From contig NZ_JAGHRA010000005.1 in assembly GCF_017744015.1 (NCBI RefSeq), forward strand, positions 124,001 through 188,000: DNA of 64,000 nt, given 5' to 3'. Source of the DNA: Paracoccus sp. R12_2. Lineage in GTDB: Bacteria > Pseudomonadota > Alphaproteobacteria > Rhodobacterales > Rhodobacteraceae. Below are positions 37,289-47,136 of this stretch, in pieces; within the stretch, counting starts at the first letter, position 1, and each line of letters opens with the position of its first letter. The notes below the pieces were generated by a model. That model saw nothing but the letters and a program-made list of their open reading frames with translations, was not told where the DNA came from and did no database searches. Position numbers and translations under genes: made by a program.

Positions 37289-38742
37289 CGACGCGCCTGA
37301 CCGATCTTGACGACCTGCCTGCCGGCGTTCTGACCCCGCGCTATGACCGTGCCGCGCACGGAACCGGGATTCTGCATCTTGGGCTTGGCGCCTTTCATCG
37401 CGCGCATCAGGCGGTGGCAACCGATGATGCTCTGGCCGAGGCGGGTGGAGACTGGCGCATCCTGGGCGCAAATCTGCGCAGCCGCGATGTCTCGCATGCC
37501 ATGGCGGAACAGGATGGGCTTTACACGCTGCTGATCCGTGACCGGCAGGACCGCGCCCGCATCATCGGCGCGCACAGCGCGGCGCTTGGCGGCGATCCTG
37601 CCGCGATCCTGCACGCGGCCTGCGATCCGGCGATCCGCATCCTGTCACTGACGGTATCGGAAAAGGCCTATGGCATCGACCGGGCCGCGATGGATGCCGA
37701 CGACGACCACCCCGCCGTGGCGGCCGACCTGCAGCGGCCGGATGCGCCGCAGGGGGTTCTGGGGATCATCACGGCGGCGCTATCGATGCGCCGATCGAAC
37801 GGGATCAGCCCATTCACGGTCCTGTCCTGCGACAATCTGCCGGATAACGGTCCCCTGCTGCGGGCAGGCGTTCTTGGCTTTGCGCGGCGCACCGACAAGG
37901 CACTGGCGGGCTGGATCGAAGACGAGGTTGCCTTTCCGGCGACGATGGTGGACCGCATCACCCCCGCCACGACCGACAAGACGCTGCAGGATGTGCGGGA
38001 TCTGACCGGGCGCGACGATCTGGCTGCCGTCGAGACCGAACCGTTCAGCCAATGGGTGATCGAGGATCATTTCCCCCAAGGCCGCCCGACATGGGAGGCG
38101 GGCGGCGCCGAATTTGTCCGCGACGTTCGCCCGCACGAGGCGATGAAGCTGCGAATGCTGAACGGCGCGCATTCGCTGATCGCCTATGCAGGGCAACTGC
38201 TGGACCTGCCGCATGTCCGCGACGCGGTCGCCGATCCTCAGCTGGCGCCGCTGATCTTGCGGCACATGCAGGCCGCCGGTGCGACATTGCCAAGTGGCGC
38301 AGGGCTTGATCCTGACAGCTATGCACGGGCACTGATGGACCGCTTCGCCAACCCTGCGATTGCCCATCAGACGCGACAGATCGCCATGGACGGAACCGAG
38401 AAGCTGCCGCAGCGCTGGTTCGCGCCGACCGCCGATGCCCTGAAGACGGGCGGCGATACGCGCCCCTTCGCGTTCGCCGTGGCAACCTGGCTGGCTTGGC
38501 TGGCCGCGCTTGCCGACCGGGACGAGAGTCCGAACGACCCGCGTGGGTCGGCACTGCTGAAACTGGCGCGCGAGGCAGGGGGCGATTCCGGGACGCTTGC
38601 CGGATCGGTCCTGGCATTGCCCGGCCTGGTGCCGGCAGGCGTGACAGGCAGCACCGACTTCATGCAGGCTGTCGTCAGAAAGCTGACCGAAATCCGCAGT
38701 GTCGGCCTGCGCGAGGTCATGAAGAAGGAGGCGGTCGCGTGA
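37285..38742 (+). CDS. uxuB: Mannitol-dehydrogenase-family oxidoreductase, probable fructuronate reductase
   Basis: A 485-residue NAD-dependent long-chain dehydrogenase. N-terminal GILHLGLGAFHRAHQA, substrate/NAD region SPFTVLSCDNLPDNG, and the family core FPATMVDRITPATTD and MKLRMLNGAHSLIAYAG. Sequence alone does not separate fructuronate reductase from mannitol 2-dehydrogenase; coupling to uxuA favours UxuB (fructuronate to mannonate). Confidence 0.9.
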   Translation: MTTRLTDLDDLPAGVLTPRYDRAAHGTGILHLGLGAFHRAHQAVATDDALAEAGGDWRILGANLRSRDVSHAMAEQDGLYTLLIRDRQDRARIIGAHSAALGGDPAAILHAACDPAIRILSLTVSEKAYGIDRAAMDADDDHPAVAADLQRPDAPQGVLGIITAALSMRRSNGISPFTVLSCDNLPDNGPLLRAGVLGFARRTDKALAGWIEDEVAFPATMVDRITPATTDKTLQDVRDLTGRDDLAAVETEPFSQWVIEDHFPQGRPTWEAGGAEFVRDVRPHEAMKLRMLNGAHSLIAYAGQLLDLPHVRDAVADPQLAPLILRHMQAAGATLPSGAGLDPDSYARALMDRFANPAIAHQTRQIAMDGTEKLPQRWFAPTADALKTGGDTRPFAFAVATWLAWLAALADRDESPNDPRGSALLKLAREAGGDSGTLAGSVLALPGLVPAGVTGSTDFMQAVVRKLTEIRSVGLREVMKKEAVA

Positions 38743-39647
38743 TGCAGAAATCCGTCCTTTCGATCGGTGAATGCATGGTCGAGCTGTCGCAATCCCCGCA
38801 AGCCGGGCTGTGGCAACTGGGTATCGCCGGCGACACGCTGAACACCGCCTGGTATCTGCGCCGCCTGCTGCCCGCAGATTGGCAGATCGGCTATTTCACC
38901 CGCGTCGGGACCGGAGAATTCTCGCGCAAGGCGCTCGATTTTCTGGCCGCCGAAGGCATCCTGACGCGTCATGTCGGACAGGATCCCCGGCACGAGATCG
39001 GTCTCTATGCGATATCGCTGGCTGATGGCGAACGCAGCTTCAGCTATTGGCGCGACAACTCGGCGGCGCGTCGGCTTGCCGACGATCCGCAGATGCTGGC
39101 CGACGCTTTGCTGGGCTGCGGCATCGCCTATCTGTCGGGAATTACCGTGGCGATCCTGTCACCCGGTGGACGCGCGGCGCTGTTCGAAGCGCTGCGGCAG
39201 GCGCGCGCTCAGGGCACGCAGATCGTGTTCGACCCGAATTTGCGTCCACGCCTGTGGTCGGACGCCCACACGATGTGCGACCAGACCCAGACCGCTGCCG
39301 CGCTGGCCGATCTTATCCTGCCCAGCCATGACGATGAGCGCGATCATTTCGGCGACGCCGATCCGCAGGCCACGGTCGCGCGCTATCTGTCCTGCGGGTC
39401 GCGCCAGGTGATCGTCAAGGCGGGTGGCGCGGCGATCCATTTCGGCGGTGCCGATGGCGCAGGTGTGGTGGACGGGCTGGAACGCGCGGTGCCCGTGGAC
39501 ACGACATCGGCGGGTGACAGCTTCAATGCGGGCTACCTGGCCGCGCGATTGCAGGGTGCCGGGATCGAGGCATCCATACGCAGCGCCCATGATCTGAGCC
39601 GCAAGGTGATCAGTCACCGGGGCGCACTGGTGGTCGAGGCCGTCTGA
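38742..39647 (+). CDS. kdgK: 2-keto-3-deoxygluconate kinase
   Basis: A 301-residue PfkB-family sugar kinase that makes KDPG for the Entner-Doudoroff aldolase. N-terminal SIGECMVELSQ; C-terminal catalytic motif DTTSAGDSFNAGYLAARL with the base Asp. The ATG at 38742 overlaps the uxuB stop (GTGATG). A KDPG aldolase is not in the window. Confidence 0.92.
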   Translation: MQKSVLSIGECMVELSQSPQAGLWQLGIAGDTLNTAWYLRRLLPADWQIGYFTRVGTGEFSRKALDFLAAEGILTRHVGQDPRHEIGLYAISLADGERSFSYWRDNSAARRLADDPQMLADALLGCGIAYLSGITVAILSPGGRAALFEALRQARAQGTQIVFDPNLRPRLWSDAHTMCDQTQTAAALADLILPSHDDERDHFGDADPQATVARYLSCGSRQVIVKAGGAAIHFGGADGAGVVDGLERAVPVDTTSAGDSFNAGYLAARLQGAGIEASIRSAHDLSRKVISHRGALVVEAV

Positions 39648-39689
39648 TGGTTCAGGCGCATGAAACCGTGATGCGTGCATGCGAACAAA

Positions 39690-39719
39690 CGCAGGTGACA
39701 GGCTAGCCCGTCACCTGCG
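39690..39719. terminator. Convergent terminator shared by kdgK and the M20 gene
   Basis: CGCAGGTGAC (39690-39699) and GTCACCTGCG (39710-39719) form a perfect 10-bp stem with a 10-nt loop. The right arm and loop contain the last codons and stop of the minus-strand M20 gene, so coding and terminator function overlap. Works symmetrically between convergent operons. Confidence 0.55.
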
Positions 39720-40875
39720 CGACGCAGCGGATGAAGACACGAGCGGCGGGTGCGATCAGCGCGTCGGGGAAATCGTAGTCCGGGTTGTGCAGGCTGGCGA
39801 CGTCCTGTCCCGCCCCAAGCAGGAACATCGCCGCGCGCGCGCAGCCGCCAAAACGGCCGAAATCCTCGGATGCGCGCATGGGAAGGCCGTCGGCCCGAAT
39901 CGCGATGTCCCCGGCGATCAGTGCGTTGCGCAGAATCTTTGTCGCCTCGGGGTTGTTCTCGCAATGCTGAAACACGTCGTGCCAGCTGATCGAGAACTCC
40001 AGCGTGCTTTCTCGCGCGGCTTCGGCAACGGCCCGGCTTGCCTCGGTGACCAGCCTTTCCATGCCGCTGTCCTGCCGGGTCCGCAGTGTGGCCCAGATCT
40101 GCGCCTCGCCGGGCGCGATGCCGAATGCCTGTTCGCCCATCGACGCATGGGTAATCGTGACCAACGAGAAATCCGGGTCAAAGACGTCCCCACCGGTGCC
40201 AAGCGCGGTCAGGCGCGGGATCAGTTCGGCCAGCGCAGTCGCGGGCGAGATACCGTGTTCGGGTTGCGATGCGTGTGCCGTCCGACCGGTCAGGACGATC
40301 TTCATGCCGCGCGAGGCGCAGTTCATCGGTCCTTCCGCCAGCATGGCCGTGCCGCGCGCAAGGCCCGGATAATTGTGCAGCGCCAGCGCCACATCCGGCC
40401 TTATCGTCGCAAAGCGAGGATCGGCGATCACCTTTGCCGCGCCCGAGCCGTCTTCTTCGGCAGGCTGAAACATCAGGATCACACGCCCCTGCCGGGGTCG
40501 GTTGCGCCCCAGCCAGCGCGCGACCGCAGCCAGGATCGCCATATGTCCGTCATGGCCGCACAGATGTGCCTTGCCCGGCACCGTCGATCGATAGGGCCGC
40601 GACGATATTTCCTGGATCGGCAGAGCGTCCAGTTCGCAGCGCAGCATCAGCGTCGTGCCCGCATTCGCGCTGTCATAGACCGCCGCGACACCGTGCCCGC
40701 CCAATCCGGTCAGGATTTCGTTCGGCTGCGTCGGCGACAGCATCGCAATCACGCGGTCTGCGGTTTCGACCTCTTGTCCCGACAGTTCAGGGTGGCGATG
40801 CAGCTGCCTGCGCCATTCGGTCAGTTCGGCAACGTCGCGGTCCGGCACCATCTGCATGTCGTCGGTCAGGTCCAT
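39703..40875 (-). CDS. M20-family amidohydrolase (aminoacylase/hippurate-hydrolase type)
   Basis: A 390-residue cytosolic di-zinc hydrolase that removes the acyl group from N-acyl amino acids. Metal-site motifs: LRCELDALPIQ, HLCGHDGHMAILAAVA, FQPAEEDGSGAAKVI and MRASEDFGRFGG. The ATG at 40875 has GAGGA at good spacing; a TTG further upstream is less likely. It follows the LysR gene on the same strand with an 88-bp gap, so the two may be cotranscribed. Confidence 0.9.
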   Translation of the reverse strand: MDLTDDMQMVPDRDVAELTEWRRQLHRHPELSGQEVETADRVIAMLSPTQPNEILTGLGGHGVAAVYDSANAGTTLMLRCELDALPIQEISSRPYRSTVPGKAHLCGHDGHMAILAAVARWLGRNRPRQGRVILMFQPAEEDGSGAAKVIADPRFATIRPDVALALHNYPGLARGTAMLAEGPMNCASRGMKIVLTGRTAHASQPEHGISPATALAELIPRLTALGTGGDVFDPDFSLVTITHASMGEQAFGIAPGEAQIWATLRTRQDSGMERLVTEASRAVAEAARESTLEFSISWHDVFQHCENNPEATKILRNALIAGDIAIRADGLPMRASEDFGRFGGCARAAMFLLGAGQDVASLHNPDYDFPDALIAPAARVFIRCVAQVTG

Positions 40876-40963
40876 CGCAATCCTCGGCAACAGGGTCTTC
40901 CGTCAGTTTCTGGATTGCGCGGCGTCGGCGGCGCGTCAAGACGCTGCCCGAGGTCAGAGCGTC

Positions 40964-41872
40964 TCAGGAAGCATGCTCGACCTGTGACAAGGTCGCGGTC
41001 AGCCACGCACGAAATGCCTTCAGGGCGGCAAGATCGTCCTTGGCCTTGGGCCAGACCAGCCAATACGCCCCTGGTCCCGGCACGGCGGGTCGCAGGATCG
41101 GTTGAAGCCTGTTTTCGGCAATCTCGATCCGCGCAAGATAGTCGGGCAGCAGTGCGATCCCCAGGCCCGAGATCGCCGCCTGAATCATCATCGAGAACTG
41201 GTCCATCAACATCCCGTCGGGACGGGCAGGGGCCGCGGCACCCTGGCCGGCGAACCATGCCGGCCATGCGCCGGGACGCGTCTCAAGTTGCAACAGTACC
41301 CTGTCATGCAGATCGGTGGGACCGGTGATGGGTCGGGTTTTCAGGTAGTCGGGCGCGGCGCATGCCGTCATCCGTTCGTCGAAAAGCTTCAGGTGGCGTG
41401 CATCGGGCCAGTCGTCATGCCCGAAACAGATCATCGCGTCGAACGGCTCGGCATCGAAATTGAACCGCGCGAAGCGAGTCGCAAGATTGACCGAGACACC
41501 GGGATTGGCCGACAGGAAATCGGGTAGCCGGGGCGCCAGCCAGCGCGTCCCGAAGGTCGGCAGAACCGCCAACGTCAGGGTGCCGCCATCCGGATTGGCG
41601 ATCAGCGACATGCTGGCGCGCTGCACGATGTCCAGCGCGGACGAAATCTGCCCGAAATATCGTCGCGCCGCGTCGGTCGGAACAAGACGTTTGCGCTGAC
41701 GCAAGAACAGTTGCTGTCCCAGCTGCGTCTCAAGCGTCTGGATCAGGCGACTGACGGTGCTTTGGGTCAACGACAGATCATGTGCTGCCGCCGTCACGGA
41801 ACCTGTGCGCATTACGGCATCGAAGGCCAGCAGAAGACTGAGATTGGGCAGGAACCGTCTGGCACGCATCAT
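40964..41872 (-). CDS. LysR-family regulator, GcdR/GcvA-like
   Basis: A 302-residue LysR regulator. HTH at about 12-60 (AFDAVMRTGSVTAAAHDLSL, TQSTVSRLIQTLETQLG), then a periplasmic-binding-like effector domain (about 92-295). It is divergent from gcdH across 102 bp, the arrangement of GcdR with glutarate genes in Pseudomonas, so glutarate is a likely effector. Two adjacent ATGs (41872, 41869) are possible starts. Confidence 0.9.
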   Translation of the reverse strand: MMRARRFLPNLSLLLAFDAVMRTGSVTAAAHDLSLTQSTVSRLIQTLETQLGQQLFLRQRKRLVPTDAARRYFGQISSALDIVQRASMSLIANPDGGTLTLAVLPTFGTRWLAPRLPDFLSANPGVSVNLATRFARFNFDAEPFDAMICFGHDDWPDARHLKLFDERMTACAAPDYLKTRPITGPTDLHDRVLLQLETRPGAWPAWFAGQGAAAPARPDGMLMDQFSMMIQAAISGLGIALLPDYLARIEIAENRLQPILRPAVPGPGAYWLVWPKAKDDLAALKAFRAWLTATLSQVEHAS

Positions 41873-41888
41873 TCATCCCATACATGAA
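41872..41888. promoter_or_regulatory. Inverted repeat at the LysR start, between divergent genes
   Basis: TTCAT (41872-41876) and ATGAA (41884-41888) with a 7-nt spacer lie at the LysR start codon, in the divergent LysR/gcdH promoter region. It is short but placed where a LysR autoregulatory site would be. Weak evidence. Confidence 0.3.
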
Positions 41889-41974
41889 CTGATGCGGATT
41901 ATCCGTTTTCCGCCCCGGTTGCCAAGCGTTACAAGTTGCCCCCAGAATGACGTGACCCGTCAAGGAGGATCCAG

Positions 41975-43174
41975 ATGTCCACGAAATCGCACAAGGGCGC
42001 AGCTTTTGCTTGGGACGATCCGTTTCTGCTGTCGGACCAGCTTGGCGAAGAAGAACGCATGATCCGCGACAGTGCGGCCGCCTTTGCCGCCGAAAGCCTG
42101 GCCCCGCGCGTGCAGGACGCCTATCTGAACGAACATACCGACCCCGAGATTTTCCGTGAAATGGGCGCCGCCGGAATGCTGGGTGTCACCGTGGCCGAGG
42201 AATATGGCGGCGTAGGCGCGTCCTATGTGTCTTATGGCCTTGTCGCGCGGGAAATCGAACGCATCGACAGCGGCTATCGCAGCATGGCCTCGGTCCAGTC
42301 GTCGCTGGTGATGTTCCCGATCGAGGCCTATGGTAGCGAGGAACAGAAGCAGAAGTTTCTGCCCAAGCTGGCCTCGGGCGAATTCATTGGCTGTTTCGGC
42401 CTGACCGAACCCGATGCCGGAACCGACCCCGGCGGCATGAAGACCCGCGCCAGGAAGACCGAGGGCGGCTATGTCCTGAACGGGTCCAAGATGTGGATCA
42501 GCAATGCCCCCATCGCCGATGTCTTCGTCGTCTGGGCCAAATCCGAGGCGCATGGCGGCAAGGTGCGCGGCTTTGTCCTGGAAAAGGGGATGAAGGGCCT
42601 GTCCGCCCCCAAGATCGGCGGCAAGCTGTCCCTGCGCGCATCCATCACCGGCGAGATCGTCATGGAGGATGTCGAAGTGGGCGAAGATGCGCTGCTGCCC
42701 AATATCGAGGGGATGGGCGGTCCCTTCGGCTGTCTGAACCGTGCGCGTTACGGGATCAGTTGGGGCGTGATGGGCGCGGCCGAGGATTGCTGGTTCCGCG
42801 CCCGCCAATATGGTCTGGACCGCCATCAGTTCAACAGGCCGCTGGCCGCCACCCAACTGTACCAGAAGAAGCTGGCCGACATGCAGACCGAAATCGCGCT
42901 TGGCCTGCAGGCCAGCCTGCGCGTGGGCCGGCTGTTCGACGAAGGCAAGTTCGCGCCCGAGATGATCTCGATCGTCAAGCGCAACAACTGCGGCAAGGCG
43001 TTGGACATCGCGCGTATGGCCCGCGACATGCATGGCGGCAACGGGATCCAGATCGAATATCACGTGATGCGCCATGCGCAGAACCTTGAGACGGTGAACA
43101 CCTACGAGGGCACGCATGACGTTCACGCGCTGATCCTTGGCCGTGCGCAGACCGGGTTGCAGGCGTTTGGCTGA
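41975..43174 (+). CDS. gcdH: Glutaryl-CoA dehydrogenase
   Basis: Oxidises and decarboxylates glutaryl-CoA to crotonyl-CoA, passing electrons to ETF; used for lysine, tryptophan and glutarate breakdown. The 399-residue length is typical. [40 protein letters not shown], and [20 protein letters not shown] with catalytic Glu378 are glutaryl-CoA dehydrogenase signatures. AAGGAGG precedes the ATG. The end overlaps the CoA-transferase gene. Confidence 0.97.
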   Translation: MSTKSHKGAAFAWDDPFLLSDQLGEEERMIRDSAAAFAAESLAPRVQDAYLNEHTDPEIFREMGAAGMLGVTVAEEYGGVGASYVSYGLVAREIERIDSGYRSMASVQSSLVMFPIEAYGSEEQKQKFLPKLASGEFIGCFGLTEPDAGTDPGGMKTRARKTEGGYVLNGSKMWISNAPIADVFVVWAKSEAHGGKVRGFVLEKGMKGLSAPKIGGKLSLRASITGEIVMEDVEVGEDALLPNIEGMGGPFGCLNRARYGISWGVMGAAEDCWFRARQYGLDRHQFNRPLAATQLYQKKLADMQTEIALGLQASLRVGRLFDEGKFAPEMISIVKRNNCGKALDIARMARDMHGGNGIQIEYHVMRHAQNLETVNTYEGTHDVHALILGRAQTGLQAFG

Positions 43175-44315
43175 CGCGCCGCTTAAGGGGCTGAAAGTCG
43201 TCGAACTGGCCCGCATCCTTGCGGGCCCGTGGCTGGGCCAGACCCTGGCCGATCTGGGCGCCGAGGTCATAAAGGTCGAGGCGCCCGAGGGCGATGACAC
43301 ACGACGCTGGGGCCCGCCCTTCATCGACCGTCCCCGCGCCGATGGCACCAGCGAACGTGTCGCGGCCTATTTTCACGCCGCCAACCGGGGCAAAAGCTCT
43401 GTCATTTGTGATTTCGGCGATCCGCAGGATCTGGAGCGCCTGAAAAGGCTGATCGACAGCGCTGATGTGGTGATCGAAAACTTCAAACTGGGCGGGCTGC
43501 GCAAATTCGGGCTGGACTACAAAACCCTTTCGGCCCGCAATCCGGGCCTTGTCTATGCGTCGATCACCGGGTTCGGTCAGGACGGGCCGCGCGCAAGCCA
43601 GCCGGGCTACGACTTTCTGATCCAGGGCATGTCGGGGATCATGGATCTGACCGGCGCACCGGACGCCGAGCCGCAAAAGGTCGGCGTCGCGTGGATCGAC
43701 ATCTTTACCGGGCTTTACGGCGTGATCGCGGTGCAGGCTGCGTTGGCCGAACGCGCGCGCGGGGGGCTGGGGCAGCGACTGGATCTGTCGCTGCTGGATT
43801 GCGGTGTGGCGGTGCTGGCGAACCAGGCCACGAATTACCTGCTTGGTGGTACGGTGCCGCATCGACTGGGCAACGCGCATCCCAATATCGTGCCCTATCA
43901 GCTTTTTCCCGCCGCCGATGGGCATCTGATCATCGCCTGCGGAAACGACCGTCAATTCGCTGCGCTGTGTGACATACTGGATCTGCCGGATCTGGCGACA
44001 AATCCTGATTTCGCCACGAATCCGGCGCGGGTGGCGCATCGCGACCGGCTGGTGCAGCGTCTTGCCGCGGCCACCCGAAGGCGCAGTCGCGCCGATCTGA
44101 TCGCCGCGTTCGAGGGCCGGGGCGTGCCGGCCGGACCGGTCAACGACGTGGCCGAGGCGCTGGCCGACCCTCAGGTTGTCGCCCGGGGCCTGCAGATCGC
44201 GCCCGAAGGCATCACGGGCCTTCGCAGCCCCATCGCCATGTCGCGCAGTCGGATCGGCAGCGAACGTGCCGCGCCCGCCCTGGGCGACGGCGAATGGGGG
44301 TTCGCGGAAGGTTGA
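43167..44315 (+). CDS. gcdG: CaiB/BaiF family III CoA-transferase, probable glutarate CoA-transferase
   Basis: A 382-residue family III enzyme that would load CoA onto glutarate from succinyl-CoA, supplying GcdH. N-terminal [32 protein letters not shown], and VAWIDIFTG with the catalytic Asp near 178. The most consistent start is a TTG at 43167, overlapping the gcdH stop by 8 bp, because no ATG or GTG fits the family N-terminus. It is placed as in Pseudomonas gcdH-gcdG and human SUGCT biology. Confidence 0.88.
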   Translation: MADAPLKGLKVVELARILAGPWLGQTLADLGAEVIKVEAPEGDDTRRWGPPFIDRPRADGTSERVAAYFHAANRGKSSVICDFGDPQDLERLKRLIDSADVVIENFKLGGLRKFGLDYKTLSARNPGLVYASITGFGQDGPRASQPGYDFLIQGMSGIMDLTGAPDAEPQKVGVAWIDIFTGLYGVIAVQAALAERARGGLGQRLDLSLLDCGVAVLANQATNYLLGGTVPHRLGNAHPNIVPYQLFPAADGHLIIACGNDRQFAALCDILDLPDLATNPDFATNPARVAHRDRLVQRLAAATRRRSRADLIAAFEGRGVPAGPVNDVAEALADPQVVARGLQIAPEGITGLRSPIAMSRSRIGSERAAPALGDGEWGFAEG

Positions 44316-44400
44316 GGTCTTATTGGCGCCGATCCAGGCGCTGCCCACGGTCAGGCCCCTTGCCAGCCGCGCGGCCATGCGCCAACCTGCACAAAATGAA

Positions 44401-44417
44401 GCCCCGCCGAACGGGGC
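44401..44417 (+). terminator. Small hairpin between gcdG and the dipeptide-type ABC genes
   Basis: GCCCCG-CCGAA-CGGGGC forms a perfect 6-bp stem in the 130-bp gap, with no T-run. It may attenuate read-through from gcdHG into the transporter genes; full termination is uncertain. Confidence 0.35.
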
Positions 44418-44445
44418 CGGACCCAATATGACAGGGAACAACATC

Positions 44446-46044
44446 ATGAAACATTTGCTGACACCGCGCGCGCTGCTTCTTGCCTCTGCATTGGCAATTG
44501 CTCCCGCTGCCTATGCGGAAACCCCGACCGACACCTTGGTCGTCGCCACCGACATCAGCGACATCATCAGTCTTGATCCGGCGCAGACCTTCGAATTCTC
44601 GGGCAATGACGTCAATCGCAACACCTATGACCGGCTGGTCGATTTCGATCCGCTGGACATGGAGGCCGGGTTCAAGCCGGCGCTTGCCGAAAGCTGGGAA
44701 GTGGCCGAAGACGGCATGTCGATCACCTTCACCATGCGCGAGGGCGTGACGTTCCATTCCGGCAATCCGGTGCGCGCCGAGGATGCGGCCTGGTCGCTGC
44801 AGCGGGCCGTCAAGCTGAACAAGACGCCTGCCTTTATCCTGACCCAGTTCGGGTTCAGCCCCGAGAATGTCGAGGAAAAGATCACCTTCGACGGAAATAC
44901 GCTGACCCTGAACCTTGATCAGCCCTACGCGCCGTCCTTCGTCCTGAACTGCCTGACCGCGATGATCGCCAGCGTGGTGGACAAGGAAACCGTGATGGCG
45001 AATGTGCAGGGCGAAGATCTGGGCAACACCTGGCTGAACACGAACGAGGCCGGTTCCGGCGCGTTCCAGCTGGCCGCCTGGCGACCGAACGAGGCCGTGC
45101 AGCTGACCGCCTACAAGGATTATTATCAGGGCGCGTCCGAAATGAAGCGCGTCATCGTGCGCAACGTGGCCGAATCCAGCGCACAGCGCCTGCTGCTGGA
45201 ACAGGGCGACATCGATGCCGCGCGAAACCTGACGCCCACCGATGTCGACTCGCTGGCCAGTACCGAGGGCGTCAAGATCCAGGATGAACCGCGCGGACGC
45301 ATCCTTTACATGGGGCTCAGCCAGAAGGATGAACTTCTGTCCAACCCCGCCGTTGTCCAGGCGATCAAGCATCTGGTGGATTACGAGGGGATCACCGGCA
45401 GTTTCCTGAAGGGCATGTTCAAGACGCATCAGGCGTTCCTGCCCGAAGGGTATCTGGGCGCGCTTGAGGACAATCCCTGGAGCTATGACGTCGAAAAGGC
45501 CAAGCAGATCCTGGCGGATGCGGGGATCGAGGGCGGAACGATCACCACGAAGATCCGCGATCTGCGCGAATATGTGGATACCGCTCAGGCCCTGCAGGCC
45601 AGCATGGCCGAGGCCGGCCTGACCCTGAACATCGAACAGATGACCGGGGCGCAGGTGCTGGACGCCTATCGCGCACGCGAAGTGCCGATCTTCCTTGGCG
45701 AATGGGGTCCGGACTATTCCGATCCGAACACCAATGCGGCGACCTTCGCCTATAATCCTGACAACAGCGACGAGGCGAAGGCCACCGGGCTGCTGGCATG
45801 GCGCAATTCCTACGCGGTGCCGGACGAGATGAACAAGGCAACGGTCGCAGCCACGCTGGAGCAGGACGGCGAAAAGCGCGCCCAGATGTATCGCGACATC
45901 CAGACGCAATACCAGCAAGAGGCACCGATCATCCCGCTGTTCCAGCGGATCGAGAACACCGGCCTGCAGGAGAACGTCCAGAACTGGAACGCCGGCGGCT
46001 CGGTCACCTCTGTCATGTATCATCAGGTCACCAAGGGCGAATAG
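44446..46044 (+). CDS. Dipeptide/oligopeptide-type ABC transporter substrate-binding protein
   Basis: A 532-residue family 5 binding protein (DppA/OppA/NikA type). Signal peptide MKHLLTPRALLLASALAIAP cleaved after AYA at about residue 24. Mature features: NVNRNTYDRLVDFDP-like opening (GNDVNRNTYDRLVDFD), AEDGMSITFTMREGVTFHSG, GNPVRAEDAAWSL. The ATG at 44446 has AGGGA 9 nt upstream; a second ATG at 44428 is in frame. First of five transporter genes. Substrate unknown: peptide or N-acyl amino acid. Confidence 0.93.
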   Translation: MKHLLTPRALLLASALAIAPAAYAETPTDTLVVATDISDIISLDPAQTFEFSGNDVNRNTYDRLVDFDPLDMEAGFKPALAESWEVAEDGMSITFTMREGVTFHSGNPVRAEDAAWSLQRAVKLNKTPAFILTQFGFSPENVEEKITFDGNTLTLNLDQPYAPSFVLNCLTAMIASVVDKETVMANVQGEDLGNTWLNTNEAGSGAFQLAAWRPNEAVQLTAYKDYYQGASEMKRVIVRNVAESSAQRLLLEQGDIDAARNLTPTDVDSLASTEGVKIQDEPRGRILYMGLSQKDELLSNPAVVQAIKHLVDYEGITGSFLKGMFKTHQAFLPEGYLGALEDNPWSYDVEKAKQILADAGIEGGTITTKIRDLREYVDTAQALQASMAEAGLTLNIEQMTGAQVLDAYRAREVPIFLGEWGPDYSDPNTNAATFAYNPDNSDEAKATGLLAWRNSYAVPDEMNKATVAATLEQDGEKRAQMYRDIQTQYQQEAPIIPLFQRIENTGLQENVQNWNAGGSVTSVMYHQVTKGE

Positions 46045-46053
46045 GGCTTGGCC

Positions 46054-47136
46054 GTGACCGACACCGATCCGGGAGGGCGGGGACAGACCCCGCCCCCCTC
46101 GCGCGCGGACCGAAACGCGGCCCGGCGCAGGCGATTGCGCAGCGTCGCGGGCACCCTGCTGTCACTGGCGCTGACCCTTCTGGGATTGCTGCTGGTGACC
46201 TTCATCATCGGGCGCGTCATGCCGATCGACCCGGTGCTGAAGGTCGTCGGCGACCGCGCCAGCCAGGCGCAATACGACGCCGCCTATCAGGCGATGGGAC
46301 TGGATCGGCCATTGGTGATCCAGTTCATCGACTATATCGGCGACGTGCTGACCGGCGACCTTGGCCGGTCGATCTCGACCGGGCAACTGGTCATTGACGA
46401 CATCAAGCATGTCTTTCCCGCGACGCTGGAACTGGCGACGCTGGGAACGCTGATCGGTGTCAGCATCGGCGTGCCGTTGGGCGTGATCGCGGCCGCCAAG
46501 CGCGGCGGGATCATCGATCAGGTCGCGCGGGTGGTGGCGCTGGTGGGCTATTCCATGCCGATCTTCTGGCTGGGCCTGATGGGGCTGCTGCTGTTCTACG
46601 GCATTCTCGGCTGGGTCGGCGGGCCGGGTCGGCAAGGCATCATCTATGACGGCATGGTGCCGGACGTGACCGGGCTGATCCTTGTGGATTCCCTGCTGGC
46701 AGGGGACTGGGCCGCATTCAAGGACGCGTTTTCGCACATCATCCTGCCCGCATCGCTTCTGGGCTATTTCAGTCTTGCCTATATCAGCCGCATGACCCGC
46801 AGCTTCATGCTGGAACAGCTGGGTTCGGAATACATCACGACCGCTCGCGTCAAGGGCCTGTCCGAGACGGCGGTGATCTGGCGGCACGCCTTTCGCAATA
46901 TCTCGATCCCGCTGGTCACGGTGATCGCGCTGTCCTTCGGGTCGCTTCTTGAAGGCTCGGTGCTGACCGAGATCATCTTTTCATGGCCGGGTCTTGGCCA
47001 ATACGTCACCAAGGCGCTGCTGGCCGGCGACATGAGCGCGGTTCTGGGCGGCACCATCGTCATCGGGACCTGCTTCATCGCGCTGAACCTGCTCAGCGAC
47101 ATCCTGTACCGCGTGCTTGATCCGAGGTCGAAATGA
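46054..47136 (+). CDS. ABC transporter permease, DppB-like
   Basis: A 360-residue inner-membrane subunit with a basic, Pro-rich N-terminus, six helices, and the EAA loop EYITTARVKGLSETAVIWRH. Starts at a GTG (46054) or a TTG (46048); both are non-ATG and in frame. No stem-loop separates it from the receptor gene, unlike the other transporter operons in the window. ATGA overlap with the next gene. Confidence 0.92.
   Translation: MTDTDPGGRGQTPPPSRADRNAARRRRLRSVAGTLLSLALTLLGLLLVTFIIGRVMPIDPVLKVVGDRASQAQYDAAYQAMGLDRPLVIQFIDYIGDVLTGDLGRSISTGQLVIDDIKHVFPATLELATLGTLIGVSIGVPLGVIAAAKRGGIIDQVARVVALVGYSMPIFWLGLMGLLLFYGILGWVGGPGRQGIIYDGMVPDVTGLILVDSLLAGDWAAFKDAFSHIILPASLLGYFSLAYISRMTRSFMLEQLGSEYITTARVKGLSETAVIWRHAFRNISIPLVTVIALSFGSLLEGSVLTEIIFSWPGLGQYVTKALLAGDMSAVLGGTIVIGTCFIALNLLSDILYRVLDPRSK

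Noticed and set aside
39679-41328. 549-codon plus-strand open frame across the M20 and LysR genes
   Set aside because: Antisense shadow of two clear minus-strand genes; Arg/Pro/Gln-rich with no family signature.
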